Below, piece after piece: positions 8,410 through 16,040 of a DNA stretch of 64,000 bases; positions within the stretch are counted from its first letter, which is position 1, and each line of letters starts with the position of its first letter. The notes beneath the pieces are model-generated. The model was not told the origin of the DNA, made no database searches, and saw only the letters and a program-made list of their open reading frames with translations. The translations under genes were made by a program, and so were the position numbers. Source of the DNA: Amycolatopsis coloradensis (lineage in GTDB: Bacteria; Actinomycetota; Actinomycetes; Mycobacteriales; Pseudonocardiaceae); contig NZ_MQUQ01000020.1 in NCBI RefSeq assembly GCF_001953865.1, positions 328,126 to 392,125 on the forward strand. Direction: 5' to 3'.

Positions 8410-9381
8410 TCACGAGACTCCGTAGGTGGTGGCGACCGCGGCGGCGCGGTCGCGCAGGGAGGTGCGCAACCAGGGCGGGGCAAGGGCTTCCGCGTTGGTG
8501 GCGAGCTGCCACAGCGCCCACTCGGCGTGCCTCGAGTCCTGGAAAGTCAGCTCCAGCCGCAACCAGCCGTCGGTGTCGGTTTCTTCGGAGAGGACGGCCA
8601 GCGCGGTGCCCACCAGGTCCTCCCGCCGCGCCGGGTTCAGCCGCACCCGCACGGTGACCTGGTCGCCGCCCGCCCGGAACCGTGTGCCGCGTTCCTGCCA
8701 GGCCCGGTCCAGGTTGACCAGGTCGGCTCGTTCGGCGGGTTCGGGGAGTTCCTCGGCGGCCGAAACCCGGGACAGCCGGTAGGTGCGGTCCTCACCGGAC
8801 CTCGTGGCCAGCAGGTAACCCTGTTCGCGGACGGTGACCAGGCCGATCGGATCCACCGTGCGCCAGTGTGGTTTCCCGCCCGCGGCCGCGTAGCGGATCC
8901 GCAGCTTGCGCCCGGCGAACACCGCGCGCCGGATCTCGGCCACGATCGCGTCGGGTACCTCTTCGGCGGCCACGCGGCGGGCGAGGAGGTCGGTCTCCGG
9001 GTCGATGAGCAGGCGCTGGGCCGCGCCCGCGGCGGTGTCCCGATGGCCTTCGGGCAGCGCGTCGACCACCTTGAGCATGGCGGAAGCGAGCGCCGAGCCG
9101 AGGCCGAACACCTGCGCGCCACGCCGTGATCCGGCGACCAGCAGGGCGAGCGCCTCGTCGTGGTTCAGCCCGGTGAGTTCGGTCTGGAAACCGGGCAGCA
9201 ACGCGAAACCGCCGTGCCTGCCGCGTTCGGCGTAGACCGGGACCCCGGCCGCGGACAGCGCCTCGATGTCCCGCAGCACGGTGCGGGTGGACACCTCCAG
9301 TTCGCGGGCCAGCGTGGCCGCGGACAGCCTGCCGCGGTGGCGCAGCAGCAGCACCAGCGAGACCAACCGGTCGGCGCGCAT
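8410..9381 (-). CDS. WYL-domain HTH transcriptional regulator
   Basis: The 323-residue protein starts with a DeoR-like winged helix (MRADRLVSLVLLL; LARELEVSTRTVLRDIEAL, residues about 21-40) and continues through GFALLPGFQTELTGL into a WYL-type ligand-binding domain around residues 150-215 (KLRIRYAAAGG, VDPIGLVTVREQGYLLATR), ending in a WCX-like extension. The family's W-Y-L signature reads G-Y-L here. Such regulators usually control the adjacent divergent gene in response to a small molecule or nucleic-acid signal. It is divergent from the NTF2-like gene with a 60-base gap, which fits local control of that gene (inference). Confidence 0.9.
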   Translation of the reverse strand: MRADRLVSLVLLLRHRGRLSAATLARELEVSTRTVLRDIEALSAAGVPVYAERGRHGGFALLPGFQTELTGLNHDEALALLVAGSRRGAQVFGLGSALASAMLKVVDALPEGHRDTAAGAAQRLLIDPETDLLARRVAAEEVPDAIVAEIRRAVFAGRKLRIRYAAAGGKPHWRTVDPIGLVTVREQGYLLATRSGEDRTYRLSRVSAAEELPEPAERADLVNLDRAWQERGTRFRAGGDQVTVRVRLNPARREDLVGTALAVLSEETDTDGWLRLELTFQDSRHAEWALWQLATNAEALAPPWLRTSLRDRAAAVATTYGVS

Positions 9382-9441
9382 GCGAAAACTCTAGCGGAAT
9401 ACACGACACAGGATGTCGTGATTCGCTGAGAGGCTCCTCCC

Positions 9442-9795
9442 ATGACAAGCAAGACCGTGGCCACCGAGCCGAACGACCTTGGCAAGTACTTCATCGAGCA
9501 CGGCAACGCGGGTGACGTCGAGGGGCTGGTGGCGTTGTACGAGCCGGACGCCGTGCTGGCGTTCCCGCCGGGCTCCCTCGCCACCGGACACGCGGAGATC
9601 CGCAAAGTGTACGAGCAGTTCATGGCGGCCGCGCCGGTGCTCGAGCCGGGCAGGCAGCATCCGGCGCTGGTGAGCGGCGACCTGGCGCTCACGGTGGTCA
9701 CGCTGACCACCGGCGAGCTGACCGTCGAGATCGCCCGCCGCCAGCCGGACGGGTCGTGGCTCTGGGTACTGGACCAGCCGATGCTCGTGCCGTAG
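9442..9795 (+). CDS. SnoaL/NTF2-like small protein
   Basis: The 117-residue protein has the cone-shaped NTF2-like pattern: an N-terminal helix (LGKYFIEHGNAGDVEGLVALYEPD), VLAFPPGSLATGHAEIRKVYEQFMA, then beta strands (DLALTVVTLTTGELTVEIARRQPDGSW) and a final LVP. The best comparison is the YybH/DUF4440 group, whose members range from polyketide cyclases to detoxification enzymes and pure binding proteins. No catalytic residues can be assigned. The last base overlaps the start of the DUF488 gene, so both are co-translated. The divergent WYL gene is the probable regulator. Confidence 0.8.
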   Translation: MTSKTVATEPNDLGKYFIEHGNAGDVEGLVALYEPDAVLAFPPGSLATGHAEIRKVYEQFMAAAPVLEPGRQHPALVSGDLALTVVTLTTGELTVEIARRQPDGSWLWVLDQPMLVP

Positions 9796-10283
9796 TGGAC
9801 CGGCGGTTCGCGACGATCGGCGTCTACGGCTTCACGGCCGGGGCCTTCGTGGAGAGGCTCACCGGCGAGGGCGTGGGGTTGCTGCTCGACCTCCGCCAGC
9901 GCCGCGGCGTCCGCGGTCCTGACTACGCCTGGGCGAACTCGGTGCGGCTCCGGAGCGCGCTCGCCGCGGCGGACATCGGCTACCGGCACGTGAAGGAACT
10001 CGCGCCGACGACCGAGTTGCGACGGCTCCAGTATCGCGAGGACGACCGTCAGGGCGTGGGCAAGCGCGACCGTGTCGCGCTCGCGCCCGAGTACGCCGAG
10101 CGCTACACCCGGGAGATTCTCGACCCGTTCGACCTCGGCGCGCTCGTGGCGGAGCTTCCCGGCGACTCGGTGACCGTGCTTTTCTGTGTCGAACGCGATC
10201 CGGAGGCGTGCCACCGTTCACTTGTGGCCGCTCGCGTCCGTACCGGGCACGGTTCGCCGGTCGTGGATCTCCGCCCCTGCTGA
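9795..10283 (+). CDS. DUF488 family protein
   Basis: The 162-residue product begins at a GTG that shares one base with the previous stop. The opening RRFATIGVYGFTAGAFVERL and the later CVERDPEACHRSLVAARV segment are typical of DUF488, where the cysteine/histidine-containing ERDP..CHR block is conserved and has been suggested to be part of an active site. The biochemical role of the family is unknown. The gene ends 4 bases before a strong bidirectional hairpin. Confidence 0.82.
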   Translation: MDRRFATIGVYGFTAGAFVERLTGEGVGLLLDLRQRRGVRGPDYAWANSVRLRSALAAADIGYRHVKELAPTTELRRLQYREDDRQGVGKRDRVALAPEYAERYTREILDPFDLGALVAELPGDSVTVLFCVERDPEACHRSLVAARVRTGHGSPVVDLRPC

Positions 10284-10287
10284 ATCC

Positions 10288-10325
10288 GGACCGCACCCGC
10301 CCGTTCTTCCGGGCGGGTGCGGTCC
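10288..10325. terminator. Bidirectional terminator hairpin
   Basis: Arms 10288-10303 and 10310-10325 form a perfect 16-bp GC-rich stem with a 6-base loop (TTCTTC). It lies between the stops of two converging genes and can serve both. Confidence 0.85.
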
Positions 10326-10338
10326 TCGGGCATTCCCG

Positions 10339-11280
10339 TCAGGTCGAGCAGTTCTTGGCCGAACCCGTGTTCACCTTGGCGCCGGTGAACTCCTCGAGTA
10401 TCGCGATGTTTTCCGGGGCATAGTTCTTGGCGACGATCTTGTCCACGTCCGGGCTGCCGAGTTTGCTCGCGTAGGGCGCGGATTGATCGAGCCAATACGC
10501 CGCGCGGAGGAACTCGACGAGTACCAGTTCGCGTAGTTCGGGCTGGGCTTTGGCCTTGGCCCAATAGTCGGGGTGCTTGGCTTTGGCGACGCGCAGATAG
10601 AGCAGGAGGTAGCGAATGTTCGTGGCGGCGATGTCCCTGGCGTTGCTGGCTCCCACGCCTTGGATGTACTCGGCGACGACCGTCGCCGCCGGCAGTCCCA
10701 TGAGCCCGGCGTTGAGTTCCGCCATGACCCCCTGCATGCGATACGACCCTTGCTGCTGGTCGCGCAGGTAGATGCCGTCCATCGAGTCGGTGAGCTTGTC
10801 CGTGATCAGCGGCAGGATCTCGCGCCGGGGGAATCCGCCGTGGAGCGGTACCTTCATCGCCTTGCGGGAATTGTCGATCCACGCGGACATGTAAACGTCC
10901 CAAGAGGTTCTCGACGGATCCAGGTCCCACATGTGGGTTTCTTCGTGGATCGCCACCATCAGGGATTCGGCGAGCGCGTTGAAGCTGGTCTTGGTGACGA
11001 ACTGACTGAAGTACTTGTCCTTCGCCTGGGCGATCGCGAGGCCTTCGCCGCTGGGCCATCGTCGCTTGTACACGGCCTGGATCGTCTGCAACCACTTCGA
11101 AGACTGGAAACCGGCTTTGATGTCACTGACATCGGCCTTCGGCTGCACGGGCTCTTCGTAGCAGAAGGGCGCGCGTACGCCGGTCGGACCGGCGTCTTGG
11201 GCCGCGGCGGTCGCCGGAATCGAGGTGAGGGACAGAGCGAGGCATACGGTCAGCACGGAGATGGGATATTTTCGACGCAT
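10339..11280 (-). CDS. Secreted protein with an HExxH motif, possible zinc metallopeptidase
   Basis: The 313-residue protein starts with a clear Sec signal peptide (MRRKYPISV, hydrophobic core, cleavage near ATAAAQ at about residue 28). The mature part contains AIHEETHMWDLD, an HExxH zinc-binding motif at about residues 112-116, and about 70 residues later GVMAELNAGLMG, whose glutamate could be a third ligand in a gluzincin-type arrangement. I cannot place it in a named family. It is transcribed away from the permease gene with a 142-base leader and ends at the shared hairpin. Export is well supported; protease activity is inferred from the motif only. Confidence 0.65.
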   Translation of the reverse strand: MRRKYPISVLTVCLALSLTSIPATAAAQDAGPTGVRAPFCYEEPVQPKADVSDIKAGFQSSKWLQTIQAVYKRRWPSGEGLAIAQAKDKYFSQFVTKTSFNALAESLMVAIHEETHMWDLDPSRTSWDVYMSAWIDNSRKAMKVPLHGGFPRREILPLITDKLTDSMDGIYLRDQQQGSYRMQGVMAELNAGLMGLPAATVVAEYIQGVGASNARDIAATNIRYLLLYLRVAKAKHPDYWAKAKAQPELRELVLVEFLRAAYWLDQSAPYASKLGSPDVDKIVAKNYAPENIAILEEFTGAKVNTGSAKNCST

Positions 11281-11422
11281 AAGGACCTCGGTTCACGGTA
11301 GGGATTTTCCGTGGGTCAGGACGGCAGTGTCCCCCACTCCTCACCGCCACTTCAATGATCTCGGTCCGACTGCGGCTGTACAGGCTAGGAATTATGGCGG
11401 CGAACGGGCGAGCCGGTGATCC

Positions 11423-12820
11423 TCAGGTCCGCGCCAACCGGGACCTGCGCATGCCGTAAGCGAAGTAGATCAGCAGACCGAGCGCCATCCAGCCGCCGAA
11501 GACGACCCAGGTGGCGCCGTCGAGACTGAGCATCATGTAGCCGCAGCACAGCACGCCGAGAATCGGTGTGACGGGGGAGAACGGCACGCGGAACGAGCGC
11601 GGTGCCTCCGGTTGCCGCCGCCGCAACAGCAGGACGGCGACGTTCACCAGCCCGAACGCGAAGAGCGTGCCGATGCTGGTGGCGTCGGCCAGCTTCCCGA
11701 GCGGGATGAACGCGGCCAGCGTCGCGACGAAACCGGAGACGACCAGGGTGTTGATCCTCGGTGAGCCGGTCTTGGGGTCCACTTTGGACAGCGAGGCCGG
11801 AACGAGGCCGTCGCGGGACATCGAGAACAGGATGCGCGTCTGTCCGTAGAGGACGGTCAGCACGACGCTGGAGATCGCCACGATCGCGCCGACGGCGAGC
11901 AGCGCGGCCCACAGCGGGTTGCCGGAGACGGCACCGAGCACGTGCGAGAGCGCGGCTTCCTTTCCGTCGAACTGCTGCCACGGCAGCGCGCCGACCGCGG
12001 CCACGGCGACCAGGCAGTACAGCACGGTGACGATGGCCAGCGAGAGCAGGATCGCCCTCGGCAGGTCGCGCTGCGGGTTCTTCGCCTCTTCGCCCGCCGT
12101 CGACGCCGCGTCGAAGCCGATGTAGGAGAAGAACAGTTTGGCACCGCCTGCGCTGAGCCCGGCCAGGCCGAGTGGCAGGAACGGCGTGAAGTTCGCGGCC
12201 CGGACGGCGGTGAACGCGATCGCGCAGAACAGCACCAGCGTGCCGATCTTGATCACGACCATGATCGTGTTGACCCGCGCGCTCTCCTTCGCGCCGGACA
12301 GCAACAGCACCATCGCGAGCAGCACGACGACGATGGCCGGGACGTTGACGATCCCGCCCGAGCCCGGTGGCTGGCTCAGCGCGTCCGGGATGGCGACCCC
12401 GAGGGTCAGCCGCAGCAGTTCGTTGACGTACTGCCCCCAGCCGACCGCCACCGACGCCACGGAGACGCCGTATTCGAGCACCAGGCACCAGCCGCAGACC
12501 CACGCGACCAGCTCGCCGAGAGTGGCGTAGGTGTACGAATAGGACGAACCAGACAACGGGATCATGCCGGCGAGTTCGGCGTAGGAGAGCGCCGAGAACA
12601 GCGCGGTGACACCCGCGAGCACGAACGACAGCACGACCGCGGGACCCGCGACGGGCACCGCCTCGCCGAGTACGACGAAGATCCCGCTGCCCAGCGTCGC
12701 GCCGATGCTCAGCGTGGTCAGCTGCCCGAGGGTGAGGGAGCGCTTCAGCGTGCCGTGCTCACTCTCGGCGATCAGATCGGCGACCGGTTTCCGCCGCACC
12801 GCCGCGGCTCGCAGATTCAT
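11423..12820 (-). CDS. APC-family amino-acid permease
   Basis: The 465-residue protein is almost wholly hydrophobic with about 12 membrane helices. Family landmarks are LTLGQLTTLSIGATLGSGIF at the first helix (the substrate-backbone-binding GATLGSGIF motif), SGSSYSYTYATLGELVAW, and FFSYIGFDAASTAGEEAKNP in the middle. This matches the cationic amino-acid transporter (CAT/YfnA-like) branch of the APC superfamily, which imports amino acids with protons or by exchange. I chose the ATG giving MNLRAAAVRRK, a basic cytoplasmic N-terminus. The divergent neighbour is an ECF sigma factor. Substrate specificity is not readable. Confidence 0.9.
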   Translation of the reverse strand: MNLRAAAVRRKPVADLIAESEHGTLKRSLTLGQLTTLSIGATLGSGIFVVLGEAVPVAGPAVVLSFVLAGVTALFSALSYAELAGMIPLSGSSYSYTYATLGELVAWVCGWCLVLEYGVSVASVAVGWGQYVNELLRLTLGVAIPDALSQPPGSGGIVNVPAIVVVLLAMVLLLSGAKESARVNTIMVVIKIGTLVLFCAIAFTAVRAANFTPFLPLGLAGLSAGGAKLFFSYIGFDAASTAGEEAKNPQRDLPRAILLSLAIVTVLYCLVAVAAVGALPWQQFDGKEAALSHVLGAVSGNPLWAALLAVGAIVAISSVVLTVLYGQTRILFSMSRDGLVPASLSKVDPKTGSPRINTLVVSGFVATLAAFIPLGKLADATSIGTLFAFGLVNVAVLLLRRRQPEAPRSFRVPFSPVTPILGVLCCGYMMLSLDGATWVVFGGWMALGLLIYFAYGMRRSRLART

Positions 12821-12972
12821 GCCGACGACCGTATCTGCCGCCTCCGGCGCGCCCGACAGGCCCGGCGGGACGAGGACCGGAAGAACACCCGGTGACCAGT
12901 TCTGCCGGTCCTTCCGCATGGTCGCCACCGGCCCCGGACGGTGGAATAAGCGCCAGAGAGTCGTCAAGGCAT

Positions 12973-12977
12973 GGAGG
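12973..12977 (+). promoter_or_regulatory. Ribosome-binding site deciding the sigma-factor start
   Basis: GGAGG at 12973-12977 lies eight bases before GTG 12986. It overlaps the alternative ATG at 12971, so the GTG is the better start. Confidence 0.6.
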
Positions 12978-12985
12978 TCAGCAGC

Positions 12986-13561
12986 GTGGCACGCCACCGC
13001 AGCACTCAGGTGACCGCGTTGGCCGACCGGGCGCCATCGTCGGCCGACGGCAACGCGTTCCTCGCGGCGTTGCACGCCGAGCACCGGGAGCCGTTGCTGC
13101 GCTTCACCCGCCGTCTGCTCCCCGTCGACCCGCACCGGGCCGAGGACGTGGTGCAGGAATGCCTGTTCCGTGCCTGGCGGAACAGCGAGACCCTGTCCGC
13201 CAAAGGGACTTCGGTGCGCGGGTGGCTGTTCACCGTCGCCCGCAACCTCATCGTCGACTGGGCCCGCCGGGACAACGCCAGGCCGGTGCTGTTCGGCGAC
13301 GACGACTTCGACCTGCTGCCGGGGCGGGTCGACTTCGCCGACGAGGTCGTCGAACGGTGTGTCATCGAGGAGGGGCTGGCCCGGCTCACTCCGATGCAGC
13401 GCGAAGCACTCGAACACGTCTACCGGCTGGACCGCACCCGCCAGCGCGCGGCGGTGAGCATCGGCGTGCCGGTCGGCACGGTCAAGTCGCGGGTGCACCA
13501 CGCGAAGATCGCCATGACCGAGGTGCTGGCCTGCCACGGGGTCACCGCGGCGGGGTGGTGA
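12986..13561 (+). CDS. ECF RNA polymerase sigma factor
   Basis: The protein has about 191 residues with region 2 (LLRFTRRLLPVDPHRAEDVV, QECLFRAWRN; promoter -10 recognition RGWLFTVARNLIVDWARR) and region 4 (LTPMQREALEHVY, VPVGTVKSRVHHAK helix-turn-helix). Length and motifs fit group-4 sigma factors of the SigK/SigL kind. No anti-sigma gene follows; the next gene converges with a nine-base gap, so control may come from a distant anti-sigma factor or at transcription. The regulon cannot be inferred here. Confidence 0.9.
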   Translation: MARHRSTQVTALADRAPSSADGNAFLAALHAEHREPLLRFTRRLLPVDPHRAEDVVQECLFRAWRNSETLSAKGTSVRGWLFTVARNLIVDWARRDNARPVLFGDDDFDLLPGRVDFADEVVERCVIEEGLARLTPMQREALEHVYRLDRTRQRAAVSIGVPVGTVKSRVHHAKIAMTEVLACHGVTAAGW

Positions 13562-13570
13562 TCGGCGGGA

Positions 13571-15985
13571 TCAGGCCGATCGGGGAACGGCGACCCCGAG
13601 CAGGGTGGCGAGCTTGCCGGCCGTGCTCCTCGCGACCGGGGTCTCGTACCGGGCGCATTCGGCCAGCGCGCGGACCCGGTACTGGCGGGCTTCCTCCGGC
13701 CGGTCGCCGAGGTCGGACAGCTCCGCCAGCCGGACCATGATCGCGATCTTGTCCTCCGACCAGCGCGACTCGGCCAGCGCGGACAACAGTTGTTCCTCGG
13801 CCTCCCGATGCCTGCCCGCCTGTGACAGCACCCGTCCGCGCAGTTCCTGCGCCCGCGCGACCGCGAAGATCGCGCCGTGCCTGCGGACCAGCGACTCGGC
13901 CTCGTCCAGCAGGTCCAGCGCGGTCGCCACGTCGCCTGCCGCCGCCACACTGCCGGCGAGCCGGATCAGCACCATCGACAGCAGTTCGTCGTTGCCCGGC
14001 GCGGTGGCCGAACCCCGGTAGTAGGCCTCGCTCAGCCGTTGCGCGGCCACGGCTTCGTCGAATTCGCCGAGAGAGTGCAGCATGCTGCCCAGCAGGGACT
14101 GCGCCAGGTAGCGGCCGTTCGGGTAGTCGGCCCGCTCGAACAACTCCACGGCCTGCCGGATGCGCCGCGTGGCCTCTTCCGGCGAGCCGAGCCTGCGGGT
14201 GATGGCAGCCCCGTAGTACAACGACCAGGCTTCCACGACGCTGTCACCGGCCTCGCGCGCCGCCGCCAGCGCGCGTTCCTGCGCTTCCAGTGCTTCACGA
14301 GGCTGACCGCAGAGCGCGTAATGCGCCCAGGCCACGTAGTTCAGCTGTTCGGCCGTCGACCGGGCGTCGCCGAGCGCCTGAGCCGCCGCCGCGCCCGCCC
14401 CGAACACTTCGCGCCACAGGTCGCCGGTGCCACGCAGATCCGAGTACCAGTGCATCGCCTGCGCCAGGTCGAGTACCTGACGGTGGTCGCCGCGTGCCAC
14501 GGCGGCCCGCAGCGCGCCACGCCAATGGTGCTGCTCCCGTACCAGCCACCGCGCCGCGGCTTCCCGGTCGCGCACCGGATCGGGGCCGTCGATCTCAACC
14601 GTCACCGCCGGCCGGTCGTGGTCGAAGAACTGGGCCGCCTTCGTCGCCACCGTGAGCAGCCAGTGCCGCACCCGGAGCCCGGCTTCCCGCACCTGCTCGG
14701 CCCGTTCGGCGGTCTCGAGCCGCTCCATGGCGTAAACCCGCAGCAGGTCGTGGGTGGTGTAGCGGCCGGGTGTGCCGCTGTAGCCGAGAAGACTGCCCTC
14801 GGCCAGTTTCTCCAGCGCCGCTTCGACTTCGTCCACCGGCTGCCCGGAGGCGACCGCGGCGAGTTCGACGGAGGTGTCCGTACCGGGCACCAGCGCCAGC
14901 CGCCGGAAGATCCCGGCGACCGAAGGTGTCAGGTGCCGGTAGGAGATTTCGAACGCGGCGCGCACCTGGAGGTCGCCCGCGGTGAGCACGGACAGCCGCC
15001 GCCGCTCGTTCTCCAGCTGGTCGGCGAGATGCGCGATCGTCCACTGGACCCGGCTGGCCAGGCGGTTGCCTGCGATCAGCAGGGCGAGCGGCACCCCGCC
15101 GCAGAGCTTCGCCAGCCGCCGCGCCGCCTCCGGTTCCGCCTCCAGCCGCCGCCTGCCGACGACGAGGGCGAGCAACTCCACCGCGTCGTCGTCGGGCAGC
15201 AGGCCCAGCGGGATCCGGTGCCTCGCGTCCAGCCCGGTCAAGGTGTTCCGGCTCGTCACCAGCACCATGGAACCGGGGCTGGCGGCCAGCAGCGGCCGGA
15301 CCTGGGCTTCGTTGGCGGCGTTGTCGAGGACCAGCAGGACCTCGCGGTCGTGCAGGAGCGAGCGATAGAGGGCGAGCCGGTCTTCGGGATCGTTCGGGAG
15401 CTGGCGTTCGTCCACCCCGAACCCGCGCAGCAGCCGGTGCACGGCCCGCTCCGGGGTGAGCGGTTCGAGATCCATGCCGCGCAGGTCGAGGAACAGGCAG
15501 CCGTTGCCGAACCGGTGGGCGAGCCGGTGCCCGGCGTCCACGGCGAGCGCGGTCTTGCCCGCACCCGGCAGCCCGTGGATCACCGCGATCTGCAACCGGG
15601 ACGACGAAGCGGAGGTGTCCGCGACGCCGTCCAGCACGCGTTGCTCGGCGTCGCGCCCGGTCAGCTCGGTGAGGCTGGGTGGAAGCGCGGCGACGGCGAG
15701 CTTGGGCAGCTCGGCGGGGACGACCCTGTCCTGGACGGGTTTGCCCTTGCCGTCGGCGGTTCCCGTCGCCCGGCGGCCCGCGAAGTCTTCGGCCTCCGTG
15801 CCGGTCAGGCCGAGCCCGCCGACCAGCAGCTCCGCGGTGCGCCGCTGCGGGTTGCGGACCCGCCCGCGTTCCATGTCGCTGATGCTGCGGACACTGATGC
15901 CGGTCCGCTCGGCGAGTTCTTCCTGGGTCATCGGGATACGCAGCCGGTAGAAGCGGAGGAAGTCACCGAACGCGGTCGTACCCAC
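13571..15985 (-). CDS. XRE-type HTH / NB-ARC ATPase / TPR regulator (STAND family)
   Basis: The 804-residue protein begins with a Cro/XRE helix-turn-helix (FGDFLRFYRLRIPMTQEELA, ERTGISVRSISDMERG). A STAND NTPase follows with P-loop HGLPGAGKTAL near residue 138 and Walker B EVLLVLDNAANEAQ near residue 215, plus LVTSRNTLTGLD and CGGVPLAL, the usual NB-ARC sensor and GxP motifs. The C-terminal half is helical TPR-like repeats (EALEAQERALAAAREAGD and similar). This resembles the ATPase/TPR part of AfsR with a different DNA-binding head. Such proteins switch between ADP and ATP states on ligand binding. It starts 55 bases downstream of the beta-helix/AAA+ gene on the same strand, so the two may be co-transcribed. 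Confidence 0.88.
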   Translation of the reverse strand: MGTTAFGDFLRFYRLRIPMTQEELAERTGISVRSISDMERGRVRNPQRRTAELLVGGLGLTGTEAEDFAGRRATGTADGKGKPVQDRVVPAELPKLAVAALPPSLTELTGRDAEQRVLDGVADTSASSSRLQIAVIHGLPGAGKTALAVDAGHRLAHRFGNGCLFLDLRGMDLEPLTPERAVHRLLRGFGVDERQLPNDPEDRLALYRSLLHDREVLLVLDNAANEAQVRPLLAASPGSMVLVTSRNTLTGLDARHRIPLGLLPDDDAVELLALVVGRRRLEAEPEAARRLAKLCGGVPLALLIAGNRLASRVQWTIAHLADQLENERRRLSVLTAGDLQVRAAFEISYRHLTPSVAGIFRRLALVPGTDTSVELAAVASGQPVDEVEAALEKLAEGSLLGYSGTPGRYTTHDLLRVYAMERLETAERAEQVREAGLRVRHWLLTVATKAAQFFDHDRPAVTVEIDGPDPVRDREAAARWLVREQHHWRGALRAAVARGDHRQVLDLAQAMHWYSDLRGTGDLWREVFGAGAAAAQALGDARSTAEQLNYVAWAHYALCGQPREALEAQERALAAAREAGDSVVEAWSLYYGAAITRRLGSPEEATRRIRQAVELFERADYPNGRYLAQSLLGSMLHSLGEFDEAVAAQRLSEAYYRGSATAPGNDELLSMVLIRLAGSVAAAGDVATALDLLDEAESLVRRHGAIFAVARAQELRGRVLSQAGRHREAEEQLLSALAESRWSEDKIAIMVRLAELSDLGDRPEEARQYRVRALAECARYETPVARSTAGKLATLLGVAVPRSA

Positions 15986-16040
15986 GCGGCCATCCTGCCA
16001 CGGTGGACCGTCATCGCGGAGAGTGGACGGGCGGCACGGA

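Noticed and set aside
12935..12965. Autoregulatory ECF promoter (GGAATA ... CGTC)
   Set aside because: The gap between the two elements is about 13 bases, shorter than the usual 16-17, and such short matches are common in this composition.
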